Shown here one piece after another: positions 26,772 through 35,365 of a stretch of 64,000 bases of DNA. Source of the DNA: Gammaproteobacteria bacterium (GTDB lineage: Bacteria; Pseudomonadota; Gammaproteobacteria; Burkholderiales; Rhodocyclaceae); contig JAHJVE010000023.1 in the NCBI GenBank assembly GCA_018828385.1, forward strand, positions 310,001-374,000. Reading direction: 5' to 3'. Each line of letters begins with the position of its first letter. Positions within the stretch are counted from its first letter, which is position 1. Position numbers and translations under genes: made by a program. The notes under the pieces were generated by a model that was not told where the DNA came from, ran no database searches, and saw nothing but the letters and a program-made list of their open reading frames with translations.

Positions 26772-27032
26772 ATGCTGAAAACAGTGAAAACCTTCATCGC
26801 CGTCGCCATCGCCATTGCCCTGGCTTTTGCCCTCAATCCCCCGGCCGAAAAACACCGCGACAAGATCAAGACCACCATCGCCGAGCGGAGCCAGATCGAG
26901 CGCGTTCTCGGCATCGGCCACCTGACCTCCTTCGTCTCGCAATATCACTCGCTGGGCGTTGCTTCCTACACCACCGTCAGCGATAAGATCGCTTCGGTCG
27001 GGGTCTTCGGCATGGTTTTCGTGCTGGATTGA
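26772..27032 (+). CDS. Small membrane-anchored protein, DUF4359-like
   Basis: An 86-aa protein with an N-terminal hydrophobic helix (FIAVAIAIALAFAL) followed by NPPAEKHRDKIK and a short C-terminal beta-rich part (FVSQYHSLGVASYTTVSDK). The pattern resembles DUF4359 proteins. It has a good SD (CAGGAG). Downstream lies a strong bidirectional terminator. Function unknown. Confidence 0.65.
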   Translation: MLKTVKTFIAVAIAIALAFALNPPAEKHRDKIKTTIAERSQIERVLGIGHLTSFVSQYHSLGVASYTTVSDKIASVGVFGMVFVLD

Positions 27033-27046
27033 TCCTTCCAGCCCGG

Positions 27047-27087
27047 CACAAACAAAAACGGGTGCCGATGGCACCCGTTTTTGTTGT
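27047..27087. terminator. Bidirectional terminator
   Basis: CACAAACAAAAACGGGTGCC and its near-complement around GAT give a long stem with A and T runs on both flanks. It lies between the convergent genes at 26772-27032 and 27097-27669. Confidence 0.88.
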
Positions 27088-27096
27088 GAAAGCCGC

Positions 27097-27669
27097 TCAG
27101 GCGTGAGGATGGCGGCGAGCGACGGCGCCAAGCAGGCCGAGGCCGGCCAGCAGCATGGCGTAGCTTGCCGGTTCGGGAACCGGTGCGGCAGCCAGGGTAC
27201 CGAAATCCTGGGTCCAGTAGGTACCGTACCTGGAACCGCCCTCGTAGACATAGCCGATGCCAATCCCGAGGAAGGACGAATTGAGGATATTTGCCTTGTG
27301 CCCCGAGCTGTTCATCCAGCCGGTAACCACCGCCTCGGGCGTCAGGTAGCCGGCAGCGATGTTTTCACCGATACCGCCGGTGGGGTAATAGCTGCGCATG
27401 CGGGTTACCCAGGCTGTGCCGTCGCAACTGTCGTGCGTAAAACAATCGGCGTGCACGGCCATGTCCAGCGAATGAGCCTCGGCTGCCGCCTGCAGGCGAA
27501 CGTCGAAGGCCAACGCCGACAAACCGGCAGAACTGCGTTCGGCATTGACCAGCTCGAGCACCCGGGACTCGAACTCATCGATGACAACGACTGGCGTGGA
27601 GGTCGCAGCAAAGGACTGGCCGGCCAATGCGGCGGACAGTGCGAGGGCTGAAATGGCAAGCTTTTTCAT
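27097..27669 (-). CDS. CAP-domain (SCP/PR1-like) PEP-CTERM protein
   Basis: A 190-aa secreted protein. After a signal peptide it has a CAP domain (ELVNAERSSAGL, AAAEAHSLDMA, GIGENIAAG, SSGHKANILN), which carries the usual His and Glu residues of the CAP cavity. It ends with the exosortase signal VPEPAS, a hydrophobic helix, then ARRHPH. So a CAP module is delivered to the surface by exosortase. The ATG at 27669 has GGGAACGGAAC before it. No convincing sigma-54 promoter was found upstream. Confidence 0.87.
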   Translation of the reverse strand: MKKLAISALALSAALAGQSFAATSTPVVVIDEFESRVLELVNAERSSAGLSALAFDVRLQAAAEAHSLDMAVHADCFTHDSCDGTAWVTRMRSYYPTGGIGENIAAGYLTPEAVVTGWMNSSGHKANILNSSFLGIGIGYVYEGGSRYGTYWTQDFGTLAAAPVPEPASYAMLLAGLGLLGAVARRHPHA

Positions 27670-27827
27670 GTTCCGTTCCCTGAAAATAATGGATCGCATT
27701 ATGCCATTGGCTTTTCAATTAATGAAAACGGAATGCAGGCTTCCCGACCCTGCCTCCTGCCGCTGTCCGCAAGCGGCAAATATCTGCCAGAATTCGTCCC
27801 TCGAACAACCACCACCCTCATCCCGCC

Positions 27828-28766
27828 ATGACCTATAAAGTCTTTGTCGACGGCCAGGAAGGCACGACCGGCCTGCAGATCAACGAATATCTCGCCAAGC
27901 GCAGCGATGTCGCGCTGCTCAGGATCGACGCCGACAAGCGCAAGGATCTGGCCGAACGCAAGCGGCTGATCAACGAATCCGACGTCACCTTCCTGTGTCT
28001 GCCCGACGAGGCCGCCAAGGAATCGGTAACGCTCGTCGATAACCCGAACACCTGCGTCATCGATGCCTCGACCGCGCACCGCGTCAATCCCGACTGGACC
28101 TTCGGCCTGCCCGAGCTGGCGCCCGAGCAACGTGCCAAAATCCGCGCCAGCAAGCGCATCGCCAACCCCGGCTGCCACGCCAGCGCCTTCATCCTGGCCC
28201 TGCGTCCGCTCGTCGCTGCCGGCCTGCTGCCGGCTGCCACGCAGGTCGCGGCCAACTCGATCACCGGTTATTCCGGCGGCGGCAAATCGATGATCGCCCA
28301 GTACCAGAGCCCGCAACGCATCGATGCGCCGCGCCCCTACGGCCTGACGCTGGCCCACAAGCACCTGCCGGAAATGCAGGCTTATACCGGGTTGACCGTA
28401 GCACCGATCTTCCAGCCCATCGTCGGGCCGTTCTACAAGGGTCTGGCCGTCACCGCCTTCATCCATCCGCAGCAATTCACGCGCGCCGCGACGCCGGCCG
28501 ACGTGCAGAAGATCATCGCCGACTACTACGCCGGCGAGCCGTTCATCCGCGTCCTGCCGGTCGATCTTGAGGCGACCACCGAGGGTGGCTTCTACAACGT
28601 CGAAGCCAACAACGACACCAACCGCGTCGACATCGCCGTCTTCGGCAACGCCGAGCGCATGCTCATCGTCGCCCGCCTCGACAACCTCGGCAAGGGTGCT
28701 TCGGGCGCCGCCGTACAGGCGATGAACGTGCATCTCGGCGTCGAAGAACGCCTCGGCTTGGTCTGA
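27828..28766 (+). CDS. argC: N-acetyl-gamma-glutamyl-phosphate reductase (type 2)
   Basis: A 312-aa NADPH-dependent enzyme of arginine biosynthesis. It has the dinucleotide-binding start [14 protein letters not shown], the catalytic Cys (about residue 116) in [11 protein letters not shown], and [13 protein letters not shown]. The length fits the shorter type-2 family. A partial dispersed repeat copy (28369-28403) lies in the LTVAPIF coding segment. It is followed after 11 bp by a secreted hypothetical gene. Confidence 0.94.
   Translation: MTYKVFVDGQEGTTGLQINEYLAKRSDVALLRIDADKRKDLAERKRLINESDVTFLCLPDEAAKESVTLVDNPNTCVIDASTAHRVNPDWTFGLPELAPEQRAKIRASKRIANPGCHASAFILALRPLVAAGLLPAATQVAANSITGYSGGGKSMIAQYQSPQRIDAPRPYGLTLAHKHLPEMQAYTGLTVAPIFQPIVGPFYKGLAVTAFIHPQQFTRAATPADVQKIIADYYAGEPFIRVLPVDLEATTEGGFYNVEANNDTNRVDIAVFGNAERMLIVARLDNLGKGASGAAVQAMNVHLGVEERLGLV
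28369..28403 (-). repeat. Dispersed 40-bp repeat, partial copy 8 (in argC)
   Basis: Core TGCTACGGTCAACCCGG is exact but the tail is degenerate. Antisense; read as GLTVAPIF. It could be coincidental. Confidence 0.55.
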
Positions 28767-28777
28767 TCGGCGCATTC

Positions 28778-29224
28778 ATGCCCACCGCCCTCCCGGCCCG
28801 CCTCTGCCTGCTTCTTGCCCTGCTGGTCACGGGCTGGCCGGCCGGCGCCCAGTCGATCCTGCTCGATTCGACGACGGCGACTTACGGCAATCCCTGGGTC
28901 ACGCCGCTGCCGCAAGGCTCTAGCGTCAGCACCCTGGACACCAAGGTGCTCATCACCACGAGCCTTCTGCCGGTCAAAGGCGATTTCGAGACGCTGGGTG
29001 CGCTCTACGTCAAGTCGGGCTGGCCAGGCAGCACGGACAAGGCCAGAAAGCTGCTGGCCGAGCAGGCGAAGGGCATGGGGGCCAACGTCGTGGTCGAGGC
29101 GCGGGTCTGGCAGGGGCTGGCTTTTCCCGCCGTGGTCGCCCCGCAAGGCAGCGGTATCGCCATCCTGGTCAGGGATAGCGAGCAGCTCGAAAGCCTGGTC
29201 GGTCCAGGCAGCACCTGGGAATGA
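28778..29224 (+). CDS. Secreted hypothetical protein (148 aa)
   Basis: Signal peptide with a typical AGA cleavage site (LLALLVTGWPAGAQ), then a small globular domain with EQAKGMGANVVVEARV, which recalls envelope proteins of the YbjQ/heavy-metal-binding or Rcs-related types. Its stop overlaps the ATG of the DUF1330 gene by 4 bp, so the two are translated together. Function unknown. Confidence 0.6.
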   Translation: MPTALPARLCLLLALLVTGWPAGAQSILLDSTTATYGNPWVTPLPQGSSVSTLDTKVLITTSLLPVKGDFETLGALYVKSGWPGSTDKARKLLAEQAKGMGANVVVEARVWQGLAFPAVVAPQGSGIAILVRDSEQLESLVGPGSTWE

Positions 29225-29517
29225 GCATGCATCTGGTGATCGGTCATATCACCGTCAAGGATGCCGACAAATGGGCCGAATATCGCCGCCAGGTGCCGGC
29301 CACCCTGGCCCCGTGGCAGGCCGAGCTGGTGTTTCGCGGTCAGACGCAGGCCGTGCTGGGCGGCGAACATCGCCACAGCGATACAGTCGTCATCCGTTTT
29401 CCGAACGCCGAATCGGCCAGCGGCTGGTACAACTCGGCGGCTTACCAGGCGCTCATTCCGCTGCGCATGCTGGCGGCCGAGGTCGACCTGGTTAGTTTCA
29501 GCGAGGCTGGCGCGTAG
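29221..29517 (+). CDS. DUF1330 dimeric alpha-beta barrel protein
   Basis: A 98-aa protein of the ferredoxin-like DUF1330 family (MHLVIGHITVKDADKWAEYRR, VVIRFPNAESASGWYNS). Members are small dimeric proteins of unclear, possibly catabolic or stress-related function. It overlaps the upstream gene (ATGA) and converges with the PilJ-type gene at 29498, overlapping it tail to tail by 20 bp. Confidence 0.82.
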   Translation: MSMHLVIGHITVKDADKWAEYRRQVPATLAPWQAELVFRGQTQAVLGGEHRHSDTVVIRFPNAESASGWYNSAAYQALIPLRMLAAEVDLVSFSEAGA

Positions 29518-30361
29518 CCTCGGTGTAGTCCCGGGCGTACTGGGAACTGGCCAGATCGAGCACCTGGGCGATCCGTTCGCTGCTCGTCGCGACGTTTTGA
29601 ACCGCCGTTCCGTCAGCTCGCCCGGTCATGCCCAGGCGGCTGATCGCGCTGTCGAAAAATATCCACTGATTTCTCGCCAGGCCAATCGCATCACGGCTGG
29701 CCGGGGTGTTGTCGCGGGCCGTATCGAGTTCGAGCAGGCCACTGGCAAATTCCTTGCGCGCCTGCTCGATATCGACAATCACGCCCTGCGAGCGATTGCC
29801 GCCCTGGGCCTGCAGGTAAAGCCGGGCCAGGCGCTGGGAGAGCATGTTGAGGCGCGAGGAGAGATCGAGCAGGCGGCCAATCGGTGCCTCGGCCTCGGCT
29901 TCGATGAGCAGGTTCAATTTGCTGGTATGGATCATCAATTCGTCGGCCAGCTGATTGACCCGCTCGCTACCGGCCGAGCCCGGCGCCTGATTGAGGGCGG
30001 CGCGCATTTCCTGCCAGAGCGACTCGCAACGCGACAACACCCGCCGGATGTTGGCTTTCCTCGGCGCGCTGCCGAGGCGGTTGAATTCGGCATTCACCTC
30101 GGTGGCCGAGGCGGCGATCTGCTGCATGGCCTGCGCCGCGTTCAAGCCCATGCCGGCCTGCTGGTAAAGCTTGGCCAGGCGTTGCGACTGCATGCGCAGG
30201 CGACCTGCGCTGACGATGTCGCCGGCCACCGGCCCGGCCGCGCCCTCTTTCCCGCTGTCCTTCCCGGCCGCCAAGGCACCCTGTGACAGTGCCAAAAGTG
30301 AACAGGCGACAATCAGGGAAACCCGGCGAAGGTCATGGCGAACGGCTTTGAATGGCAGCAT
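29498..30361 (-). CDS. Periplasmic protein with two PilJ-type (type IV pili methyl-accepting N-terminal) sensor domains
   Basis: A 287-aa exported protein. Two PilJ_N-like helical modules are visible, marked by SAGRLRMQSQRLAKLYQQAG and SRLNMLSQRLARLYLQAQ. No transmembrane signalling domain, kinase or GGDEF follows, so this is a stand-alone sensor protein. The ATG at 30361 starts the signal peptide; the frame extends to a GTG at 30403. Related modules in PilJ, NarX and others sense nitrate or surface signals; the ligand is not known here. Confidence 0.78.
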   Translation of the reverse strand: MLPFKAVRHDLRRVSLIVACSLLALSQGALAAGKDSGKEGAAGPVAGDIVSAGRLRMQSQRLAKLYQQAGMGLNAAQAMQQIAASATEVNAEFNRLGSAPRKANIRRVLSRCESLWQEMRAALNQAPGSAGSERVNQLADELMIHTSKLNLLIEAEAEAPIGRLLDLSSRLNMLSQRLARLYLQAQGGNRSQGVIVDIEQARKEFASGLLELDTARDNTPASRDAIGLARNQWIFFDSAISRLGMTGRADGTAVQNVATSSERIAQVLDLASSQYARDYTEATRQPR

Positions 30362-30458
30362 CCGGAAACAGTATTGAGCATTTAAAGGCGAGCATTGGAA
30401 CACGCCAATATTTCACTCCCTTTACAAGCGCACCGCTTCCCCTATCATTCGCCCCACC

Positions 30459-32378
30459 ATGACCGCCGCCTCTCCCCGCATCCTGAGCATCATCCCGCCG
30501 ATGACCCAGCTCAACACGCCCTACCCGGCGACCGCCTACCTGACTGGTTTCCTGCGTTCGCGCGGCTTTCAGGCCGAACAGACCGACCTGGCGCTGGCCC
30601 TGGTGCTCGAACTGCTCTCGCCGGCCGGCCTGCCGAAGATCAAGGCGGCGGCGGAAGCCATCCCGGGCAAGAAGCGTTCGAATACGATCAAGATTTTCCT
30701 CAACGAGTTCGCTCGTTACCAGGCCAGCATCGGCCCGGCGATTGCGCTGCTCCAGGGCCTTGACGGCTCGATTGCCCACCGCATCTGCACCCGCGCCTTT
30801 CTGCCCGAGGGACCGCGCTTCGCTTCGCTCGACAACTATCTCGATGAAGACGGCGGCGACCCGCTGGCCTGGGCCTTCGGCTCGCTCGGCGTGCAGGACC
30901 GGGCGCGGCATCTGGCCACGCTCTACCTCAACGACCTGGCCGACGTGCTGCGCGAAGCTGTCGACACCCGTTTCGAGTTCGTCCGCTACGGCGAATCGCT
31001 GGCCCAAAGCCAGGCCAGCTTCAATCCGCTGGCCACGGCACTGGCCGCACCGCCGACGCTGGTTGATACGACCCTGCAAAATTTGGCCAAAATTCCGGTT
31101 GACCGTAGCAATCCGGACATCGTGCTCATTTCCGTGCCCTTCCCCGGCTCGGTCTATGCCGCCTTCCGCATCGCCCAGACGATCAAGGCTTACCGGCCAA
31201 ACATCATCACCGTGCTCGGCGGCGGCTACGTCAATACCGAGTTGCGCGAACTGGCCGAACCGCGCGTCTTCGATTATTTCGACTACGTCACCCTCGATGA
31301 CGGCGAAAAGCCGCTGCTCGCGCTGTTCGAACACCTTGCCGGCCAACGCCCGCGCCTCAACCTCGTCCGCACCTTCACCCGCGTCGATGGCGCCGTGCGC
31401 TACTTCAACGCCAGCGAGCCCGACATCCCCTTTGAGGAAGTCGGCACGCCGACCTGGGACGGCCTGCCGCTCAACCGCTACCTGTCGCTGCTCGACATGC
31501 TCAACCCCATGCACCGCCTGTGGTCCGACGGGCACTGGAACAAGCTGACCGTCGCCCACGGCTGCTACTGGAAGAAATGCAGCTTCTGCGACGTCAGCCT
31601 CGACTACATCGGCCGCTACGACGCCGCCAGCGCCAAGGTGCTGGTCGACCGCATCGAGCAGATCATCGCCGAAACCGGCCACACCGGCTTTCATCTCGTC
31701 GACGAAGCCGCCCCGCCAAAAGCCCTGCGCGCCCTGGCCGAGGAACTGCAACGGCGCAATCTGGCGATTTCGTGGTGGGGCAACATCCGCTTCGAAAAAT
31801 CCTTTACGCCGGAACTCTGCCTGCAACTCGCCGAAAGCGGCTGCATCGCCATTTCCGGCGGCCTCGAAGTCGCCTCCGACCGCCTGCTCGAACTCATGAA
31901 AAAAGGCGTCTCGGTCGATCAGGTCGCCCGCGTCACGCGCGCCTTCACCGACGCCGGCGTGCTCGTCCATGCTTATTTGATGTACGGCTTCCCGACGCAA
32001 ACGGTGCAGGACACGGTCGATGCCCTCGAATACGTCCGCCAGCTCTTCGCCGAAGGCTGCATCCAGTCCGGCTTCTTCCACCGCTTTACGTGCACCGTGC
32101 ATTCTCCCGTCGGCCAGAACCCGGCCGAGTACGGCATCAAGCTGCAACCGCTACCGCCCGGCAAATTCGGCAAAAACGACGTGCATTTCATCGACCCCAC
32201 CGGCGTCGATCACGACCGCCTCGGCAAGGCGCTCAACAAGGCGCTGTACAACTACATGCACGGCATCTGCCTCGATCAGGACGTGCGCAGCTGGTTCGAC
32301 GAAAAAGTGCCGCGCCCGACGGTGGCCCGGCACCGGATTTCCAAGGCGCTGTCGGCATCACCGGCATGTGCCAGCTGA
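30459..32378 (+). CDS. B12-binding-type radical SAM protein of unknown function
   Basis: A 639-aa protein. The N-terminal half resembles a cobalamin-binding Rossmann domain (IVLISVPFPGSVYAAFRIAQ, VLGGGY). The radical SAM centre is CYWKKCSFC at about residue 368, with a downstream ISGGLEVASDRLL SAM-contact stretch. Such class-B-like enzymes methylate or rearrange carbon centres. A dispersed repeat copy (31074-31112) encodes LAKIPVDRSNPD right before the Rossmann strand. It is followed closely by a small frame and corA. The substrate is unknown. Confidence 0.82.
   Translation: MTAASPRILSIIPPMTQLNTPYPATAYLTGFLRSRGFQAEQTDLALALVLELLSPAGLPKIKAAAEAIPGKKRSNTIKIFLNEFARYQASIGPAIALLQGLDGSIAHRICTRAFLPEGPRFASLDNYLDEDGGDPLAWAFGSLGVQDRARHLATLYLNDLADVLREAVDTRFEFVRYGESLAQSQASFNPLATALAAPPTLVDTTLQNLAKIPVDRSNPDIVLISVPFPGSVYAAFRIAQTIKAYRPNIITVLGGGYVNTELRELAEPRVFDYFDYVTLDDGEKPLLALFEHLAGQRPRLNLVRTFTRVDGAVRYFNASEPDIPFEEVGTPTWDGLPLNRYLSLLDMLNPMHRLWSDGHWNKLTVAHGCYWKKCSFCDVSLDYIGRYDAASAKVLVDRIEQIIAETGHTGFHLVDEAAPPKALRALAEELQRRNLAISWWGNIRFEKSFTPELCLQLAESGCIAISGGLEVASDRLLELMKKGVSVDQVARVTRAFTDAGVLVHAYLMYGFPTQTVQDTVDALEYVRQLFAEGCIQSGFFHRFTCTVHSPVGQNPAEYGIKLQPLPPGKFGKNDVHFIDPTGVDHDRLGKALNKALYNYMHGICLDQDVRSWFDEKVPRPTVARHRISKALSASPACAS
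31074..31112 (-). repeat. Dispersed 40-bp repeat, copy 9 (in radical SAM gene)
   Basis: Minus-strand TTGCTACGGTCAACCGG, AATTTTGGCCAAATTTTGC. Antisense; read as LAKIPVDRSNPD. Confidence 0.92.
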
Positions 32379-32394
32379 TGGCACCGGGTGGCGC

Positions 32395-32532
32395 ATGGTG
32401 CTGGCCGAGTATCGTAAAAAAGGGGCGTTAACTGAAGAGCACATGCGGTCCCTGGCTCGCCTCCGAGCCACCATCCTCGCCGAAATCGCCAAAAGCGTGC
32501 AGGATGGAGGCCGTCGGGAATTCGAGGGTTAA
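32395..32532 (+). CDS. Possible small protein (45 aa) before corA
   Basis: MVLAEYRKKGALTEEHMRSL continues as an amphipathic, charged helical protein ending EFEG. It starts 16 bp after the radical SAM stop and ends 3 bp before the corA ATG; the tight spacing and GGTGG upstream support translation. The same stretch extends an antisense-free frame of the radical SAM gene, so a readthrough artefact is the alternative. Confidence 0.45.
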   Translation: MVLAEYRKKGALTEEHMRSLARLRATILAEIAKSVQDGGRREFEG

Positions 32533-32535
32533 AGC

Positions 32536-33501
32536 ATGCTGATCAACTGTATCGCCTACGAAAACGGCTCGCGCCTGGCCGATATGGCTGTCGAGGAAAT
32601 CAGCGACTATCTGGCCAAGCCGGATTGCTTCGTCTGGGTGGCCCTGCGCGATGCGACAGCGCAGGAACTGGACCAGATGCAGGAGGAGTTCGGACTGCAC
32701 GAGCTGGCCGTCGAGGATGCCCGGCATGGCCACCAGCGGCCCAAGATCGAGGAGTATGGCGATTCAGTGTTCGCCGTCATGCACCTGCTGGAAGAGGTCG
32801 ATGGCGAGTTCAATGTCGGCGAGGTCAATGTCTTCGTCGGGCAGAACTACGTTCTGTCGGTCCGAAACCATAGCCAGCAGGGTTTTCTCGGGGTACGCCA
32901 ACGCTGTGAGCGCGAGCCGCATTTGCTCGTTCATGGAGCAGGCTTCGTGCTCTATGCCCTGATGGATGCCGTTGTCGACCGCTACTTTCCGATCATCGAC
33001 CGGCTGGAATCGGAACTCGAGGAAATCGAAGGACAGATCTTTATCAAGGGTACTGCCCGCAGCAATATCGAGCGCCTGTACGACCTCAAGCGCAAGATCA
33101 CCTTCCTCAAGCATGCCGTCGCGCCAATGATGGAGGCGACGGGCAAGCTCTCGGGCGGCCTGGGGCCGGCAGTCTGCGCCAATAGTCGCGATTACTTTCG
33201 CGACGTCTATGACCACCTCGTCCGGATCAATGCCTCGCTCGACAACATCCGGGACACCATCGGCACAGCCATTCAGGTCAACCTGTCGATGGTGACCATC
33301 GAGGAAAGCGAAGTGAACAAGAAGCTGGCGGCCTGGGCCGGCATCTTCGCCGTGGCCACGGCGTTTGCCGGTATCTGGGGAATGAATTTCAAGGCGATGC
33401 CCGAGCTGCAATGGGAATTCGGTTATCCGCTAGCGCTGCTAGTCATCGCGGCGGCCTGTGCTGCGCTTTATGGCAAATTCAAACGGGTCGGCTGGCTATG
33501 A
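32536..33501 (+). CDS. corA: CorA-type magnesium/metal transporter
   Basis: A 321-aa inner-membrane channel. The N-terminal cytoplasmic domain is helical and acidic; two C-terminal membrane helices flank the signature GMNF (IWGMNFKAMPEL), the selectivity motif of CorA. Mg2+ is likely but Co2+/Zn2+ (ZntB-like) cannot be excluded. It is 3 bp after the small frame at 32395. The convergent kinase gene starts 31 bp beyond its stop. Confidence 0.9.
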   Translation: MLINCIAYENGSRLADMAVEEISDYLAKPDCFVWVALRDATAQELDQMQEEFGLHELAVEDARHGHQRPKIEEYGDSVFAVMHLLEEVDGEFNVGEVNVFVGQNYVLSVRNHSQQGFLGVRQRCEREPHLLVHGAGFVLYALMDAVVDRYFPIIDRLESELEEIEGQIFIKGTARSNIERLYDLKRKITFLKHAVAPMMEATGKLSGGLGPAVCANSRDYFRDVYDHLVRINASLDNIRDTIGTAIQVNLSMVTIEESEVNKKLAAWAGIFAVATAFAGIWGMNFKAMPELQWEFGYPLALLVIAAACAALYGKFKRVGWL

Positions 33502-33532
33502 GGGCTTGCGGGCGTCATTTGCCTGTCGCCGA

Positions 33533-34870
33533 TTAGTGAAATCCCGGCGTCAACGCAGCGAGCACTGAAACAATTTCAGTAAACAGCGGCCGGGCTGAAA
33601 CGTTTTCCTGCGCACAGTCGGCCTGCAGGGATTTCAATTTTTGGCTTTTTTTCCGGTTGACCGTGGGATCCGGCTCAAGCGCGGAAAACGCCAGCAATTC
33701 CTCGAGCAAACACCCAAACGCCCGGACCTCGATACGCTGCAGGGCCTTGGCGACGAGCGGATCGTCCGCCGGCACGAAGGATGCAGCACCGAAGTCACCG
33801 AGCATGGCCAGCCCGTCAGCGCCATGCAGGATATTGTGGCCGTACAGATCGCCATGCGTGATGCCCCGGGCGTGCAGGTGTTCGGCCGCCGAGGCGATGC
33901 CGAGGGCGATGCGGATGGCGTCATCCAGAGCGAAACGCGTTTCTGCCGGATAAACGTCGCGCGTGCAGGTATCGAGGCTGGGCGGCCCGGCCAAATTGCG
34001 GAAGTCGCTGTCGATCAGCGCCATGACCAGCCCGTGTGCGGCCTCCGGGTGCGCCGCCAGCTTGCCGAGGACTGGGATCAGATGCGGATGGGCGCCGGCG
34101 GTGATGCAGGCATTCATTTCATCGAGCGGCAAGCCATCGCTGGTCAGCGCGCCCTTGAACAGTTTGAGCGCCACCGGCTGGGCGCCCTCGGCCGAGCGCC
34201 ATTCGGCGTGATGAATGACGCCGGAAGCGCCCTCACCCAGTTGATGGCTGACGTGGAGGTCATCCCAATGAATGGGCGAAACCTCGGTTTTACCGGGCAT
34301 CTCCGGGCAAAACGGGTTGCCGGCGTAGGCCAGCCAGGAAAGTTTCGGCAGTGTCAGCAGCCAGTCGGGCAAGGCTGAAAGCTGGTTAGCCGCGATACGG
34401 ACCAGTTCCAAGCTAGTGCAATTGGCCATCTCGGCCGGCAGCGCACGCAACTGGTTACCGGCCAGCATGAGCTTCTGCAAACGGGAGCAGCGGCCAATTT
34501 CGCGCGGCAGTTCGACCAACTCGTTGTCGGTCAAAATCAGCCAGCGCAGCCTGGCTGGCAGCGCCGCAGCGGGCACCTGCCGAATCCGGTTGGCCTTGAA
34601 GCCGACCATTTCCAGCCTGGCGCATTGCCCGAGCACCGCCGGCAATTCGCTAAACAGGTTGTCGGAGCAAAACAGGATGCGCAGTTTATGCAGCCGCGGT
34701 AGATCGTCGGGCAACGTGGCCAGCGCGTTGCACGACAAATCGAGAATCTCCAGCGTCTCGGCCAGCGCAAAAATCTCGCGCGGAAACTCGCTCAGGCCAC
34801 CGGCCAGTTTGAGGCGCCGGCTCCCGGCCAGCTTGCCGGCACGCAGGTCTTCGAGGGTGTTCAGAGGCAT
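33533..34870 (-). CDS. Leucine-rich-repeat protein kinase
   Basis: A 445-aa cytoplasmic protein fusing about seven LRR units (residues 20-185; for example LEILDLSCNALATLPDDL and LRWLILTDNELVELP) to a protein-kinase-like domain. The kinase has a Gly-rich loop (LGEGASG, about 214), a catalytic HGDLYGHN (about 340) and GDFG (about 358), so it looks active, although HRD is HGD. An LRR-kinase fusion recalls plant receptor kinases but has no membrane segment. A dispersed repeat copy encodes DPTVNRKKSQKLKS near the C-terminus. Confidence 0.8.
   Translation of the reverse strand: MPLNTLEDLRAGKLAGSRRLKLAGGLSEFPREIFALAETLEILDLSCNALATLPDDLPRLHKLRILFCSDNLFSELPAVLGQCARLEMVGFKANRIRQVPAAALPARLRWLILTDNELVELPREIGRCSRLQKLMLAGNQLRALPAEMANCTSLELVRIAANQLSALPDWLLTLPKLSWLAYAGNPFCPEMPGKTEVSPIHWDDLHVSHQLGEGASGVIHHAEWRSAEGAQPVALKLFKGALTSDGLPLDEMNACITAGAHPHLIPVLGKLAAHPEAAHGLVMALIDSDFRNLAGPPSLDTCTRDVYPAETRFALDDAIRIALGIASAAEHLHARGITHGDLYGHNILHGADGLAMLGDFGAASFVPADDPLVAKALQRIEVRAFGCLLEELLAFSALEPDPTVNRKKSQKLKSLQADCAQENVSARPLFTEIVSVLAALTPGFH
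33630..33668 (-). repeat. Dispersed 40-bp repeat, copy 10 (in LRR-kinase gene)
   Basis: Minus-strand CCCACGGTCAACCGG, AAAAAAAGCCAAAAATTGAA. Sense; read as DPTVNRKKSQKLKS. Confidence 0.92.
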
Positions 34871-34931
34871 TCAGGGCATTCCGCCGGGCGGCCGTGATAA
34901 GGTGCGGCAGGATAACAAAAGATGGTGAAAC

Positions 34932-35306
34932 ATGACTTGGGAGAAGCCTGCCAGCCCGTCGATGACCGAACGCGGCATGCGCATCGCGCTGATATTTGCG
35001 CTGGCCGCCGAGCGCCTGACGGCTTTTTACGAATACAGCCAATGGCTGACCGAAGCCCAGGGTGCCAGCCTGGCGGCCGACTGGCTGGCGCGCTCGAAAA
35101 ACAAGCTGCCGCTTGCCGAACGCCGGCAACTCTCGGCCCTCAGCGACCAGCTCGCCCGCCAGATCCAGGGCAGCCTGTCGCGCGAAGCCGGCATGTACAC
35201 GGCTCATGAAATGATGGAATCGCTCGATCCAAACCATCACTCGGAAATCGCCGAATCGCTGATGGTGGAATGCGAACGGCTGCTCGACGAGAGTCTCGCC
35301 GGCTGA
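34932..35306 (+). CDS. Hypothetical protein (124 aa)
   Basis: An all-helical soluble protein (LAAERLTAFYEYSQWLTEAQG, ERRQLSALSDQLARQIQ) with no recognised family and no signal peptide. It is divergent from the LRR-kinase gene and separated from it by about 60 bp. A terminator follows. Codon use is normal for the window. Confidence 0.55.
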   Translation: MTWEKPASPSMTERGMRIALIFALAAERLTAFYEYSQWLTEAQGASLAADWLARSKNKLPLAERRQLSALSDQLARQIQGSLSREAGMYTAHEMMESLDPNHHSEIAESLMVECERLLDESLAG

Positions 35307-35317
35307 TCCGCCAAAGA

Positions 35318-35343
35318 AAAAGGCCCGCCGGAAGCGGGCCTTC
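35318..35343. terminator. Terminator between convergent genes
   Basis: AAAGGCCCGC, loop CGGAA, GCGGGCCTT makes a GC-rich hairpin between the hypothetical gene and the DUF3597 gene. Confidence 0.8.
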
Positions 35344-35365
35344 GTACTGAAACCGGGCTAATGGC

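Noticed and set aside
27770..27800. Possible sigma-54 promoter before the CAP/PEP-CTERM gene (minus strand TGGCAGATATTTGC)
   Set aside because: The spacing between GG and GC is one base short, which sigma-54 does not tolerate.
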